NCBI GenBank assembly: GCA_017449925.1
Contig: JAFSYO010000124.1
Span: 1 to 64,000, forward strand
Source of the DNA: Stomatobaculum sp.
Lineage (GTDB): Bacteria; Bacillota_A; Clostridia; Lachnospirales; Lachnospiraceae
Direction: 5' to 3'
DNA: 64,000 nucleotides
Shown here: positions 17,754 to 26,199 of the stretch, piece by piece
Layout: every line of letters starts with the position of its first letter
How positions within the stretch are numbered: the first letter of the stretch is position 1
The notes under the pieces: model-generated
What the model was told of the DNA's origin: nothing
What the model saw: only the letters and a program-made list of their open reading frames with translations
Database searches by the model: none
Position numbers and translations under genes: made by a program

Positions 17754-19763
17754 TTATACTGCAGGTGCAGCGGTTCCTTTCTTTGCCGCCATCTTCTGGA
17801 GAACGAAGATCACTGCACAGACCGCAAGTCCCGCCAGGTCCGTCACCAGTCTGCTGTCGATCAGGCAGTAGGCTCCGATCAGTGCCGCGATCCGGAGCAC
17901 CGGATTTACTTTCGCGAAGAAGTATCCCTCCACTGCCACGGAGATCAGGAATGCGCCGATAGCTGCGGTCACAGCGACCTGCAGTCCTTTCAGCAGCGTC
18001 GTGTTCAGCATCAGAAGCTCCTGGTTATAGACGAACATGTAGGGAAGAAGGAATCCGGCCAGGGCAAGCTTCACAGAAGCCCATCCTGTCTTCATCGGAT
18101 CTCCGCCCGCAATACCGGCCGCGGCGAAGGCCGCCAGCGCCACCGGAGGCGTAAGGTTCGCGAACATTGCGAAGTAGAAGCAGAACATATGCGCCGCGAT
18201 GGGCGGGATCCCCAGCTGCACCAGCGCCGGTGCCGCAATGGTGGAGGTGATGATATAGGAGGGGATGGACGGAAGTCCCATTCCCAGGATCATGCAGGTC
18301 ACCATGGTGAACATCAGCGTGAACAGAAGGCTCTGGCCGCCGATCTGGATGATGGCGCTGGCCATGTTCAGGGCGAATCCGGTGATGGAGCAGACACCTA
18401 CGATGCATCCCACGCAGGCACAGGCGATCGCCACGGAGACCGTTGACTTTGCAGCAGCCACGGCAGCAGCGAGAAGATCCTTGATCCCCATGCGGGTGTT
18501 CTTCTTAAGCTGCGCGATGACAATGGTGAAGATAATGGTATAGAACGCCGCCATAATGACGGTCTTGCCGCTGAAGAACAGCATGTAGATCAGGAAGATC
18601 AGAGGAAGCGCCAGATGGCCGTACTCCTTCATGACCTCTCCCACCTTCGGCAGCTGATCCTTCGGCGTTCCTTCCATTCCGACCTTCTCAGCCCGCATCT
18701 GGATCTGGAACAGGATTCCCATATAGTAGATCACTGCGGGGATAATGGCGCAGACCAGAAGTTCAGAATATTTGATGCCGAGAGTCTCTGCCATAATGAA
18801 CGCTGCCGCGCCCATGACCGGCGGCATCAGCTGTCCTCCTACGGAGCCGGTGGCAACGATGGCTCCGGAGAACTCCTTGTCATATCCGGACTTCCGCATC
18901 AGCGGGATCGTGAAGGAACCGGTCGTGACGACCACCGCCACCGCAGCGCCGTTGATCATGCCCAGCAAGCCGGAAGCGATGACTGCCACCTTGGCGGGAC
19001 CTCCCTTGGAACTTCCCGCGACGGCATTGGCGATGTCATTGAAGAACTGCCCCATGCCGCACTTGTTCATCACCTCGCCGAAGGCAATGAAGAGGAAGAT
19101 GTAGGTGGATGCCACGTTGACCGATGATCCGTATATTCCCTCTGTATTCGCGAAGAAATGGCTCATCAGCTTCTGCCAGGTGTATCCTCTGTGCATGAAA
19201 ATGCCGGGAATATTGATGGGGATCGCGCCCTGCTTTTTTCCCATCAGTCCGTAGACGATAAAGATGATGGACAGAATGGGAAGCGCGTTGCCGCACACCC
19301 GGCGGGTCGCCTCCAGCACCAGGAGCGTCAGGAGCGTTCCGAAGATCACGTCCGCCTGGTTCGGGTCGCCTGCGCGATTGATGATGTTGAAATAGTCCAG
19401 CCACATGTAGATCGGAACTGAAGCTGCCAGTCCCATCAGCACCCAGTCATACCAGGCGATCACTTTCCTGCTCGCCCGTTTCGTGGCAGGATACAGGGCA
19501 AAAGCAAGGATCAGGATCATAGCCACGTGAAGAGACCGGTGCTTCAGCGTCTCCGGCATATAAAAGCCGGAGGCGAACACAAGGTGGTACAGTGTCACTG
19601 CGATGGCAAAGACTTTATATGCCTGGGCCAGAGCAGGAGAAGCAAAACTTCTGGTCTTTGATTCCTTGTCGAATTTCTCAAGGACTTCCTGCTTCTGTTC
19701 ATCGGTCAGCGGAGCTTCCGCTGTTGGAATTTCCGTTCCATCTTTTTTTAACGGGTCAGCCAA
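17754..19763 (-). CDS. TRAP-TAXI transporter fused permease (4TM/12TM), copy 1
   Basis: 669-residue membrane protein that fuses the small (DctQ-like) and large (DctM-like) TRAP subunits, the form used with TAXI receptors. After a soluble N-terminus come about 4 segments (70-165). The large part carries GLLGMINGAAVAVVVTTGSFTIPLM, GSVGGQLMPPVMGAAAFIMAE, ACVGCIVGVCSITGFALN and MILGMGLPSIPSYIITSTIAAPAL, all typical of DctM. Uptake is driven by an ion gradient. The start codon is TTG, with AAGGGGGG upstream. The gene begins inside the DUF1850 gene (16-bp overlap). It is closely similar to the permease at 29564-31606. Confidence 0.94.
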   Translation of the reverse strand: MADPLKKDGTEIPTAEAPLTDEQKQEVLEKFDKESKTRSFASPALAQAYKVFAIAVTLYHLVFASGFYMPETLKHRSLHVAMILILAFALYPATKRASRKVIAWYDWVLMGLAASVPIYMWLDYFNIINRAGDPNQADVIFGTLLTLLVLEATRRVCGNALPILSIIFIVYGLMGKKQGAIPINIPGIFMHRGYTWQKLMSHFFANTEGIYGSSVNVASTYIFLFIAFGEVMNKCGMGQFFNDIANAVAGSSKGGPAKVAVIASGLLGMINGAAVAVVVTTGSFTIPLMRKSGYDKEFSGAIVATGSVGGQLMPPVMGAAAFIMAETLGIKYSELLVCAIIPAVIYYMGILFQIQMRAEKVGMEGTPKDQLPKVGEVMKEYGHLALPLIFLIYMLFFSGKTVIMAAFYTIIFTIVIAQLKKNTRMGIKDLLAAAVAAAKSTVSVAIACACVGCIVGVCSITGFALNMASAIIQIGGQSLLFTLMFTMVTCMILGMGLPSIPSYIITSTIAAPALVQLGIPPIAAHMFCFYFAMFANLTPPVALAAFAAAGIAGGDPMKTGWASVKLALAGFLLPYMFVYNQELLMLNTTLLKGLQVAVTAAIGAFLISVAVEGYFFAKVNPVLRIAALIGAYCLIDSRLVTDLAGLAVCAVIFVLQKMAAKKGTAAPAV

Positions 19764-20233
19764 CTCTTTTCCCCCCTTACGAACAAAATCATTTTTTTGT
19801 GGTGCGGCATGTCGGAGCCCTTCAGGAGAAGTTCTCCGTTCAGCCGGATCTCCCGCAGCGCAGTGTGGGAATTGATCCAGTGAAACTCCGGGAACCTGCT
19901 CTCGATCCCATCCATGTAGATCAGACCGTCCTCGTACCGGTAGCTGACATCCATCTCCGCAGGGATCCCCGCGCCGAATCCTGACACCGAGATCGTATGA
20001 AGAAGAAAGGAATCATCTTCCAGGATCTCATAATATTCATTCCAGGGAATGTGCTCAAAGGAATGTGTCCAGCCGAATTCGAGGACATTTCCTGCCTGTA
20101 CCTCCTGAGACGCGTATACCTCCCCGGTCTCCGCATTCTGTACTGTAAGATGCTTCTTAAGCACTGGTACAGGAAGGAGAGCCGCCGCTGCCCCGAGGAG
20201 AACAGCCAGGACCGCGGCGGCAATTCTGCTCAT
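19748..20233 (-). CDS. DUF1850 protein of the first TRAP-TAXI operon
   Basis: 161 residues. An N-terminal hydrophobic segment (about 3-22, secretion signal or anchor) precedes a DUF1850 domain with GWTHSFEHIPWNEYYEI and VSGFGAGIPAEMDVSYRYEDGLIYMDG. DUF1850 proteins are almost always encoded with TAXI-TRAP genes; their role is not established, but an accessory extracytoplasmic function for the transporter is likely. The gene starts 4 bp after the receptor stop codon and overlaps the permease by 16 bp. Confidence 0.9.
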   Translation of the reverse strand: MSRIAAAVLAVLLGAAAALLPVPVLKKHLTVQNAETGEVYASQEVQAGNVLEFGWTHSFEHIPWNEYYEILEDDSFLLHTISVSGFGAGIPAEMDVSYRYEDGLIYMDGIESRFPEFHWINSHTALREIRLNGELLLKGSDMPHHKKMILFVRGEKSWLTR

Positions 20234-20237
20234 CGTC

Positions 20238-21317
20238 TTAGTTCAGCGGCGTTTCGTAGCCGTGTTCCTTCCACCAGCGGGCAGCGCCCTCGTGCAGCGG
20301 GATCTTGACATCGGTCACGCCGAAGCTGACATCGATGTTCTTGTCTGCAGTGTTGTGGGATGCCTTGATGGTCTTGATGCCCTCGTCGGACATCGCGCAG
20401 TCCAGAAGATCATAGATCAGGTCGGGGTCTGTATTTTTATTCGCCAGCATGACGTTGTAGACGAAGACACCCTCTACATCTTCTTTGTTGTTGTAGGTAT
20501 CCGCCGGGATCACGGATTTCGCGAAGAACGGGTACTTCTCGATCAGGGCGTCTCTTCCTGCTCCGTCGATGGGAACGATCACCATGTCGTAGCTGAACGC
20601 CAGCTCGGAGACCGTCGAGTTGGGAAGGCCGGAAGTGACGAAAGCTGCGTCGCACTGTCCGTTCTTCATCTGATCGATCGCTTCGCCGTAGGAAAGGTAG
20701 TCCACCTGGCTGTCTTCGTAGGTCATGCCGTACGCTTCATAGATCATTCTCGCGTTCAGCTCGACACCGGAGTTCGGTGCTCCGACGCCGACTCTCTTTC
20801 CCTTCAGATCTTCGACGGATTTGATGCCGGTGCTCGCCACCGTTACCAGCTGTACGTAGTTCGGCCAGAGTCTCATGACCGCGGTGAGATCCGGGTTTGC
20901 CTTGTCAAAGGCTCCGAAGCCTTCATAGGCCTGCATGGTGGAGTCCTGCATGGCGATCGCCAGCTCTGCTTCCTGTTTCAGGATCAGGTTGATATTTTCC
21001 ACGGAAGCACCTGTCGCCTGGGCGGATGTTTTATAGCCTGCATTTGCCAGTGCTGTGGCAAAAGCGCCGCCAATCGGATAGTAGATTCCGGAGGTGGGGC
21101 CGGTGGCGATGGTGACAAATTCTGATGCTCTGTCGATCTCCACCTTCGGTGCTGCCGCTTCGCCCGCGGCTGCCGCAGGCGCTGCTGCCTCCGTTGCTGC
21201 CGGGGCGGCCGGAGCCGCAGCTGTCGTCTGAGCCGGAGCGGAACCGCCGCAGGCCGTCATCATGATCATGCTTGTTCCCAGGATGCAGGAAATCAATGCT
21301 TTCAGGCTCTTTTTCAT
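20238..21317 (-). CDS. TAXI-family TRAP solute receptor (lipoprotein), copy 1
   Basis: 359 residues from the ATG at 21317, with AGGAGG 8 nt upstream. Signal MKKSLKALISCILGTSMIMMTACGG has lipobox MTAC, so the receptor is lipid-anchored outside the membrane. An Ala/Pro-rich linker (about 27-60) precedes the TAXI domain: EFVTIATGPTSGIYYPIGGAFA, ASVENINLI, GKRVGVGAPNSGVELNARMI and DAAFVTSGLPNSTVSEL. One TAXI receptor, from Thermus, binds glutamate/glutamine. The nitrogen-gene surroundings make that plausible here, but the ligand is inferred. First gene of the operon. Confidence 0.94.
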   Translation of the reverse strand: MKKSLKALISCILGTSMIMMTACGGSAPAQTTAAAPAAPAATEAAAPAAAAGEAAAPKVEIDRASEFVTIATGPTSGIYYPIGGAFATALANAGYKTSAQATGASVENINLILKQEAELAIAMQDSTMQAYEGFGAFDKANPDLTAVMRLWPNYVQLVTVASTGIKSVEDLKGKRVGVGAPNSGVELNARMIYEAYGMTYEDSQVDYLSYGEAIDQMKNGQCDAAFVTSGLPNSTVSELAFSYDMVIVPIDGAGRDALIEKYPFFAKSVIPADTYNNKEDVEGVFVYNVMLANKNTDPDLIYDLLDCAMSDEGIKTIKASHNTADKNIDVSFGVTDVKIPLHEGAARWWKEHGYETPLN

Positions 21318-21381
21318 ATCGCTTCCTCCTATGTGCAAAAATGCTCGTATAAAAATGCAGCTTTATTGGTTCTGATATGTA

Positions 21382-21411
21382 ATTTTATGCATTATTTTCA
21401 ACCCCAGTCAA
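21382..21411 (-). promoter_or_regulatory. promoter of the first TRAP-TAXI operon
   Basis: Minus strand TTGACT (21411-21406), 18-bp spacer ending in TGCA, TAAAAT (21387-21382), about 65 bp before the receptor ATG. Confidence 0.6.
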
Positions 21412-21442
21412 TTCGATCTGCGCAATACGCTGTAATTGGCAC

Positions 21443-21451
21443 CTCAACGGT
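21443..21451 (-). promoter_or_regulatory. candidate LytTR half-site
   Basis: Minus strand ACCGTTGAG fits the LytTR half-site pattern [TA][AC][CA]GTTN[AG][TG], about 30 bp upstream of the -35. A second half-site at the usual spacing is not evident. Confidence 0.25.
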
Positions 21452-21486
21452 AAAATTACACGCATGAACCGCACACCATTCCGGCC

Positions 21487-23262
21487 TTACTCCACATCCT
21501 GCAGGGCCGCGTAGTTTTCTTCTCCGGTACGGACCTTCACAACACGCATAACGTTGTAAACGAAAATCTTTCCGTCCCCGATATGTCCTGTGTAAAGAGC
21601 CTTCTTGGCCGCATCGATCAGACGCTCTACCGGGATCTTGCTGATCACGACTTCCACCTTTACCTTCGGGAGCAGCGTGGCATCCATCTCAACTCCGCGG
21701 TAGTATTCGCCCGCACCCTTCTGGATGCCGCAGCCCATGACCTGAGTCACTGTCATACCTGTTACACCCAGGTCATTCAAAGCCTTTTTCAGAGTATCGA
21801 ACTTGGAAAGGCGCACGATAATGCAGACCTTGTGCATGCCTGTATCAAATATGGGTCTTCCTTTTCCGTCGATCTCCGCGGAACTGGCCACCACAGGAAC
21901 CGCAAGATCCTTCTGGAAATCAGATGCCTTCGCGTAATCGTCCTGTCCAAGATCCGTATTCTCATTGATCCCCATGTTCGCCATACTGCTGATATCAGTG
22001 ATGGCAAAACCGGAATATGCGCTCATAAGTCCGTGTTCTGTGGAATCCAGGCCCACGATCTCCTCTTCCTCAGTGACCCTGAGCCCTACCGCCGCGCGGA
22101 TTCCAAGATAGGCAAGCGTAATGGTCACCGCGGTCCAGGACGCCACCGCGGCAAATCCGATCAGCTGGAGTCCGAGCTGACGCAGGCTTCCACCATAGAA
22201 CAATCCCACCACTGTGTCATTTCCGGGGGCGCTGGTGGTCGCAAAAAGACCCGTTGCGATCGTGCCCCAGATACCGTTCATCATATGCACCGCCACGGCT
22301 CCCACCGGGTCGTCCACCCGGAGGATATTGTCCAGGAACCATACGCCGAACACCACCAGGAAGCCGGCCACCGCGCCAATGACAACGGCGCCGAAGCAGT
22401 CCGTAACATCGCAGGGTGCCGTAATGGCCACCAGTCCGGCCAGGGATGCGTTCAGGCACATGGAAACATCCGGCTTCCCGTACTTGATCCATGTGAAGAT
22501 CATGCACACGACCGTTGCGATGGCCGGAGCCACCGTCGTGGTCAGGAAAATGGATCCCATCTGCTCAACGCTGACGGCTGCAGCTCCGTTGAAGCCGTAC
22601 CAGCCCAGCCAGAGAATAAAGACTCCAAGACAGCCGATCGGAAGGTTATGTCCCGGAAAGGCGTTTACCTTTACGATTTTTCCGCTGTCATCTTTCGTGA
22701 ATTTCCCGATCCGCGGCCCGAGGATCCAGGCTCCGATCAGGGCGGAGATCCCGCCGACCATGTGAATGGCGCAGGAACCGGCAAAATCGTGGAAACCTAT
22801 CTGAGACAGCCAGCCTCCTCCCCAGATCCAGTGTGCCTCGACAGGATAGATAACCGCCGAGATCACTGCGGAATAAATGCAGTAGGAAAGGAACTTCGTC
22901 CTCTCGGCCATCGCCCCGGACACAATCGTGGCAGTGGTGGCGCAGAATACGAGGTTGAAAACAAAACCGGAAAAATCAAACTCCGCGTATCCTGTGAACA
23001 AGTCAAAGCCCGGGCGCCCGATGATCCCCATCATGTCTTCTCCCAGCAGCAGCGAAAATCCGATCAGGATAAAGACCACCGTGCCGATACAGAAATCCAT
23101 CAGATTCTTCATCAGGATATTGCCTGCGTTCTTCGCTCTGGTAAAACCTGTCTCCACCATGGCGAAACCTGCCTGCATCCAGAACACCAATGCTGCGCCG
23201 ATCAGGAACCAGACAGCAAATACATTCTCGTTGACAGTTCGTAACAACAGTTCCTCATTCAT
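21487..23262 (-). CDS. amt: ammonium transporter fused to a PII (GlnK) domain
   Basis: 591 residues from the ATG at 23262 (AAGGGGGG upstream). Residues about 1-420 are an Amt channel with eleven predicted segments: FWMQAGFAMVETGF, GAMAERTKF, FAGSCAIHMVGGISALIGA, LGWYGFNGA and the GAVAVHMMNGIWGTIATGLF region. These supply the ammonium-site Trp and the twin-His pair. Residues about 480-585 are a complete PII domain: KVCIIVRLSKFDTLKKALNDLGVTGMTV, a T-loop with GEYYRG, then VEVVISKIPVERLIDAAKKALYTGHIGDGKIFVYNV. In most bacteria GlnK is separate and plugs Amt when nitrogen is plentiful. Here the regulator is tethered. The residue at the usual uridylylated Tyr of the T-loop is Met. Confidence 0.95.
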   Translation of the reverse strand: MNEELLLRTVNENVFAVWFLIGAALVFWMQAGFAMVETGFTRAKNAGNILMKNLMDFCIGTVVFILIGFSLLLGEDMMGIIGRPGFDLFTGYAEFDFSGFVFNLVFCATTATIVSGAMAERTKFLSYCIYSAVISAVIYPVEAHWIWGGGWLSQIGFHDFAGSCAIHMVGGISALIGAWILGPRIGKFTKDDSGKIVKVNAFPGHNLPIGCLGVFILWLGWYGFNGAAAVSVEQMGSIFLTTTVAPAIATVVCMIFTWIKYGKPDVSMCLNASLAGLVAITAPCDVTDCFGAVVIGAVAGFLVVFGVWFLDNILRVDDPVGAVAVHMMNGIWGTIATGLFATTSAPGNDTVVGLFYGGSLRQLGLQLIGFAAVASWTAVTITLAYLGIRAAVGLRVTEEEEIVGLDSTEHGLMSAYSGFAITDISSMANMGINENTDLGQDDYAKASDFQKDLAVPVVASSAEIDGKGRPIFDTGMHKVCIIVRLSKFDTLKKALNDLGVTGMTVTQVMGCGIQKGAGEYYRGVEMDATLLPKVKVEVVISKIPVERLIDAAKKALYTGHIGDGKIFVYNVMRVVKVRTGEENYAALQDVE

Positions 23263-23315
23263 CTTTTTACCCCCCTTTGATTCCCGGCCGGTATCAGATT
23301 CCGGCCAGGATAAAT

Positions 23316-23362
23316 GAAAAAAGGATGCAGACCGCAGCCAGCTGTCCTGCGTCCTTGCATCC
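23316..23362 (-). terminator. second leader hairpin (terminator) of amt-PII
   Basis: Minus strand GGATGCA (23362-23356) pairs with TGCATCC (23329-23323), with an inner CGCAG/CTGCG stem, then TTTTTT. It lies between promoter and gene. Confidence 0.75.
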
Positions 23363-23374
23363 CTTAAAAACGCG

Positions 23375-23409
23375 AAGGGCGCTGCGGCCTTTCCGGCTGC
23401 AGCGCCCTT
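23375..23409 (-). terminator. first leader hairpin of amt-PII
   Basis: Minus strand AAGGGCGCTGC pairs with GCAGCGCCCTT around a GGAAA-containing loop; TTTTT follows after CGCG. It begins about 5 nt after the predicted start site and is preceded by GCAA. Confidence 0.75.
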
Positions 23410-23420
23410 GCTTTTGCATA

Positions 23421-23449
23421 AAATTACCACTTCTCTCCTTCTGTGTCAA
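23421..23449 (-). promoter_or_regulatory. amt-PII promoter
   Basis: Minus strand TTGACA (23449-23444), 17-bp spacer, TAATTT (23426-23421). Confidence 0.65.
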
Positions 23450-23482
23450 TCGTTTTCCATGTTTTTTTGAAGACCGCAAAGC

Positions 23483-23511
23483 TTGCAACTTCCCCCCTGT
23501 TCTGCTATACT
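23483..23511 (+). promoter_or_regulatory. purF-carAB promoter
   Basis: TTGCAA (23483-23488), 17-bp spacer, TATACT (23506-23511). Predicted start near 23518. Confidence 0.65.
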
Positions 23512-23524
23512 TGCCTCAGCAATG

Positions 23525-23558
23525 GGGCTGAAGATACAGGTATCTTCGGCCCTTTTTT
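23525..23558 (+). terminator. leader terminator (putative attenuator) of purF
   Basis: GGGCTGAAGATA (23525-23536), loop CAGG, TATCTTCGGCCC (23541-23552), then six T. The 12-bp stem starts about 7 nt after the predicted start site and ends 70 bp before the purF ATG. It is preceded by GCAATGG. Confidence 0.85.
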
Positions 23559-23627
23559 CATTTTCGGAACCTGCCTGGACAGGCTTTTATGCTCTGCCGC
23601 CCGGCACTTCCCGGAGGTTCGCTATAT

Positions 23628-25064
23628 ATGAATAATTATACGGATTATCCTCATGAAGAATGCGGCGTCTTCGGTCTCTGCCTTTCCCGGAAGGCCGCTG
23701 CCGCCCCCATCGTTTATCACGGCCTTTACGCGCTGCAGCACCGGGGGCAGGAAAGCTGCGGGATTATTGTGAATCACCGGGGACTTTTCTCGGCACAGAA
23801 GGGACCCGGCCTGGTGGGCGAGTTCTTCACTCCGGAGGTCCTCTCCCTTCTGCCGGAGGGAAAACTGGCCGTCGGACATGTGCGGTATTCCACCACAGGC
23901 GACGCGCGTCCCGCCAACTTCCAGCCGCTGGAAGTCAACCATCTGAAGGGCCGCCTCGCCATCGCGCACAACGGGAACCTGAGCAACGCGGCGAAGCTGC
24001 GGAAAGACCTGGAGCTCTCCGGCGCCATCTTCCACACCACCAGCGACACAGAGACGATCGCCTACATCATTACCCGGGAGCGCCTCAGACACCCTTCCAT
24101 CGAGGATGCTGTGGAACAGGCGATGTACCAGCTTGAAGGCGCATATTCCCTGGTCCTCATGTCCGCCTCCAAACTGATCGCGGTGCGGGATCCCCACGGC
24201 TTCCGGCCGCTTTGCTTTGGGGAGCTGACCGGTCCTGTATCCGGCTATGTCGTCGCCTCCGAGACCTGCGCTCTGGACGCTGTGGGAGCGCACTTTGTGC
24301 GGGAGCTTCTTCCAGGTGAAATGCTTATTTTTGACGGAACCCGCATGGAAAGCAGGCGCGTTCACTGCGGCAGATGTCCCCACACGGCCTGCGCTTTCGA
24401 GTACATCTATTTTTCACGTCCGGACAGCATGCTGAACGGCGTATCCGTACATGAAGCCAGAAAGACTGCCGGAAGGCTTCTGTGGGAGCGCTGCCCCGCC
24501 GAGGCGGACCTGGTGCTGGGCGCGCCGGACTCGGGACTGGACGCCGCCCTCGGCTTTTCGGAAGCCTCGGGCATTCCCTATGAGATCGGCCTGATCAAGA
24601 ACAAATATATCGGACGGACCTTTATTCTCCCCGGGCAGGAGAACCGGAAGGACCAGGTGAGCATCAAGCTGAATCCAGTGCGGTCCGTCATTGAAGGGAA
24701 GCGTCTGGTCCTGGTGGACGATTCCATCGTCCGCGGCACCACCTCCCGGCTTTTGCTCCATGTGCTTCGGGAGGCCGGGGCGAAAGAGATCCACATGAGG
24801 ATCTCCTCTCCGCCCTTCCGCGGCCCCTGTTATTACGGCACAGACATCGATTCGAAGGAACATCTTATCGCCACCGGCCGCACCCTGCGGGAAATGGCGG
24901 AATTCATCGGCGCTGATTCCCTGGGATTCCTGGAGCCGGAAGACCTCAAGGTGATGGCGGACACGGACTTTCTCTGCGACGCCTGCTTCACGGAAAACTA
25001 TCCCACCCGGGTCCCCCAGGATACGCGGAAAGACCGCTTTGAAGCGCCCCTGCCGGAAAACTGA
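23628..25064 (+). CDS. purF: amidophosphoribosyltransferase
   Basis: 478 residues from the ATG at 23628 (GGAGGT at 23613-23618). First step of purine synthesis: PRPP plus glutamine to phosphoribosylamine. An 11-residue propeptide precedes the catalytic Cys12 (EECGVFGL) of the class II glutaminase. Glutaminase motifs HGLYALQHRGQESCG and VGHVRYSTTGD follow. The phosphoribosyltransferase motif is RLVLVDDSIVRGTTS near residue 365. Cysteines in TACAFEYIYFSRPDS and DFLCDACF match the 4Fe-4S type of PurF known from Bacillus. It heads a purF-carA-carB operon, an uncommon mix of purine and pyrimidine/arginine entry enzymes that share glutamine as substrate. Confidence 0.96.
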   Translation: MNNYTDYPHEECGVFGLCLSRKAAAAPIVYHGLYALQHRGQESCGIIVNHRGLFSAQKGPGLVGEFFTPEVLSLLPEGKLAVGHVRYSTTGDARPANFQPLEVNHLKGRLAIAHNGNLSNAAKLRKDLELSGAIFHTTSDTETIAYIITRERLRHPSIEDAVEQAMYQLEGAYSLVLMSASKLIAVRDPHGFRPLCFGELTGPVSGYVVASETCALDAVGAHFVRELLPGEMLIFDGTRMESRRVHCGRCPHTACAFEYIYFSRPDSMLNGVSVHEARKTAGRLLWERCPAEADLVLGAPDSGLDAALGFSEASGIPYEIGLIKNKYIGRTFILPGQENRKDQVSIKLNPVRSVIEGKRLVLVDDSIVRGTTSRLLLHVLREAGAKEIHMRISSPPFRGPCYYGTDIDSKEHLIATGRTLREMAEFIGADSLGFLEPEDLKVMADTDFLCDACFTENYPTRVPQDTRKDRFEAPLPEN

Positions 25065-25084
25065 TCATTGGAGGCAGAAAAGAA

Positions 25085-26182
25085 ATGATCCGAACTTATG
25101 ACCGGAAGCTCGTTCTTCCGGATGGAACGGAATACTGCGGTTACGCCTTCGGCGGACAGCTGAAGGACTGCCGGATCCTGGAGCTGGTATTCAACACCTC
25201 CATGGCCGGCTACCAGGAGATCCTCTCCGACCCCTCCTACACGGGACAGGCCATCGTAATGAGCTATCCCCTGATCGGGAACTACGGGATGGCGGCGGAG
25301 GACTATGAATCCGAAGGCCTGACTCCCGGTGCACTGATCGTCAGGGAGTACAGCCCCCTGCCCTCAAATTTCCGGAGCGAAGCCTCTCTCGGCGAGGTGA
25401 TGCGGCGCGCCGGCGTCCCCGGTATGGAGGGAGTGGATACACGGCAGCTGGTCCGGTACCTCAGGTCCTTCGGGACCATGCTGACAGCCATCTCCCCGGC
25501 GGACATGCCGAAAGAACACATCCTGTCCCTGCTCCGTGCCGCGAAGTTCCGCACCGATACGGTGATGGAGGTCAGTGTCAGAAAACCGCTGGAACTGCTG
25601 CCGGAGGGTCCCGTCCGCTGCCGGATCGCTGTGATCGACTGCGGCATCAAGGGCAATATCCTCCGGAAAATGAGCAGTGCCGGCGCTGCCCTGACAGTCC
25701 TTCCCTGGAACACCTCCGCGGAACAGATCCTCTCGCTCCATCCGGACGGACTGTTCATCTCCAACGGTCCCGGCGACCCGGCGGATGTGCCGGAGACGGA
25801 AGAAACACTTCGGAGGCTTATCGGCAGACTGCCGGTCTTCGGGATATGCCTCGGGCATCAGCTCATCGCCCGGGCTATGGGGGCCTCCACCTACAAGCTT
25901 CATTTCGGACACCGGGGCGGGAACCATCCCGTAGAGAGGCTCTCCGACGGAAAGATCGAGATCACCTCCCAGAACCATTCCTTCGCGGTGGATGAAACGT
26001 CCCTTTCCGGGACAGGCCTTTGGGTCACCCACAGGAACCTTCTGGACGGCACCATCGAAGGACTCTCCTGCCCGGAAAAGCAGGTGTTTTCCGTACAGTA
26101 TCATCCGGAAAGCGCTCCGGGTCCCCAGGACTCCTCCTATCTGTTCCGGGAATTTTTCGAGATGATAGAGGCCCGTACCTGA
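25085..26182 (+). CDS. carA: carbamoyl-phosphate synthase small subunit
   Basis: 365 residues. This subunit hydrolyses glutamine and passes ammonia to CarB. The N-terminal CPSase domain has LVFNTSMAGYQEILSDPSYTGQ and GVDTRQLVRYLRSFG. The C-terminal class I amidotransferase domain has VFGICLGHQLIARAMG (nucleophile Cys near 257), NHSFAV and VQYHPESAPGP (His/Glu). Length is standard. GGAGG at 25070-25074 supports the start. It lies 20 bp after purF and 17 bp before carB. Confidence 0.96.
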   Translation: MIRTYDRKLVLPDGTEYCGYAFGGQLKDCRILELVFNTSMAGYQEILSDPSYTGQAIVMSYPLIGNYGMAAEDYESEGLTPGALIVREYSPLPSNFRSEASLGEVMRRAGVPGMEGVDTRQLVRYLRSFGTMLTAISPADMPKEHILSLLRAAKFRTDTVMEVSVRKPLELLPEGPVRCRIAVIDCGIKGNILRKMSSAGAALTVLPWNTSAEQILSLHPDGLFISNGPGDPADVPETEETLRRLIGRLPVFGICLGHQLIARAMGASTYKLHFGHRGGNHPVERLSDGKIEITSQNHSFAVDETSLSGTGLWVTHRNLLDGTIEGLSCPEKQVFSVQYHPESAPGPQDSSYLFREFFEMIEART

Positions 26183-26199
26183 GCCAGAAAGAAGGCACT

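Noticed and set aside
21420..21486. Sigma-54 promoter (TGGCAC-like) near 21437
   Set aside because: TTGGCACC is present but no TTGCA element at the required spacing.
21583..23244. 553-residue open frame antisense to amt-PII
   Set aside because: Low-complexity His/Asp/Arg-rich translation typical of a shadow frame; no start signals.
23263..23430. N-terminal extension of amt-PII
   Set aside because: The added residues would be encoded by the promoter and leader hairpins; GGGGGG before the ATG at 23262 fixes the start.
26020..26199. Upstream extension of carB to an earlier ATG
   Set aside because: It would overlap carA by over 160 bp and adds residues no CarB has; the ATG at 26200 has its own ribosome site.
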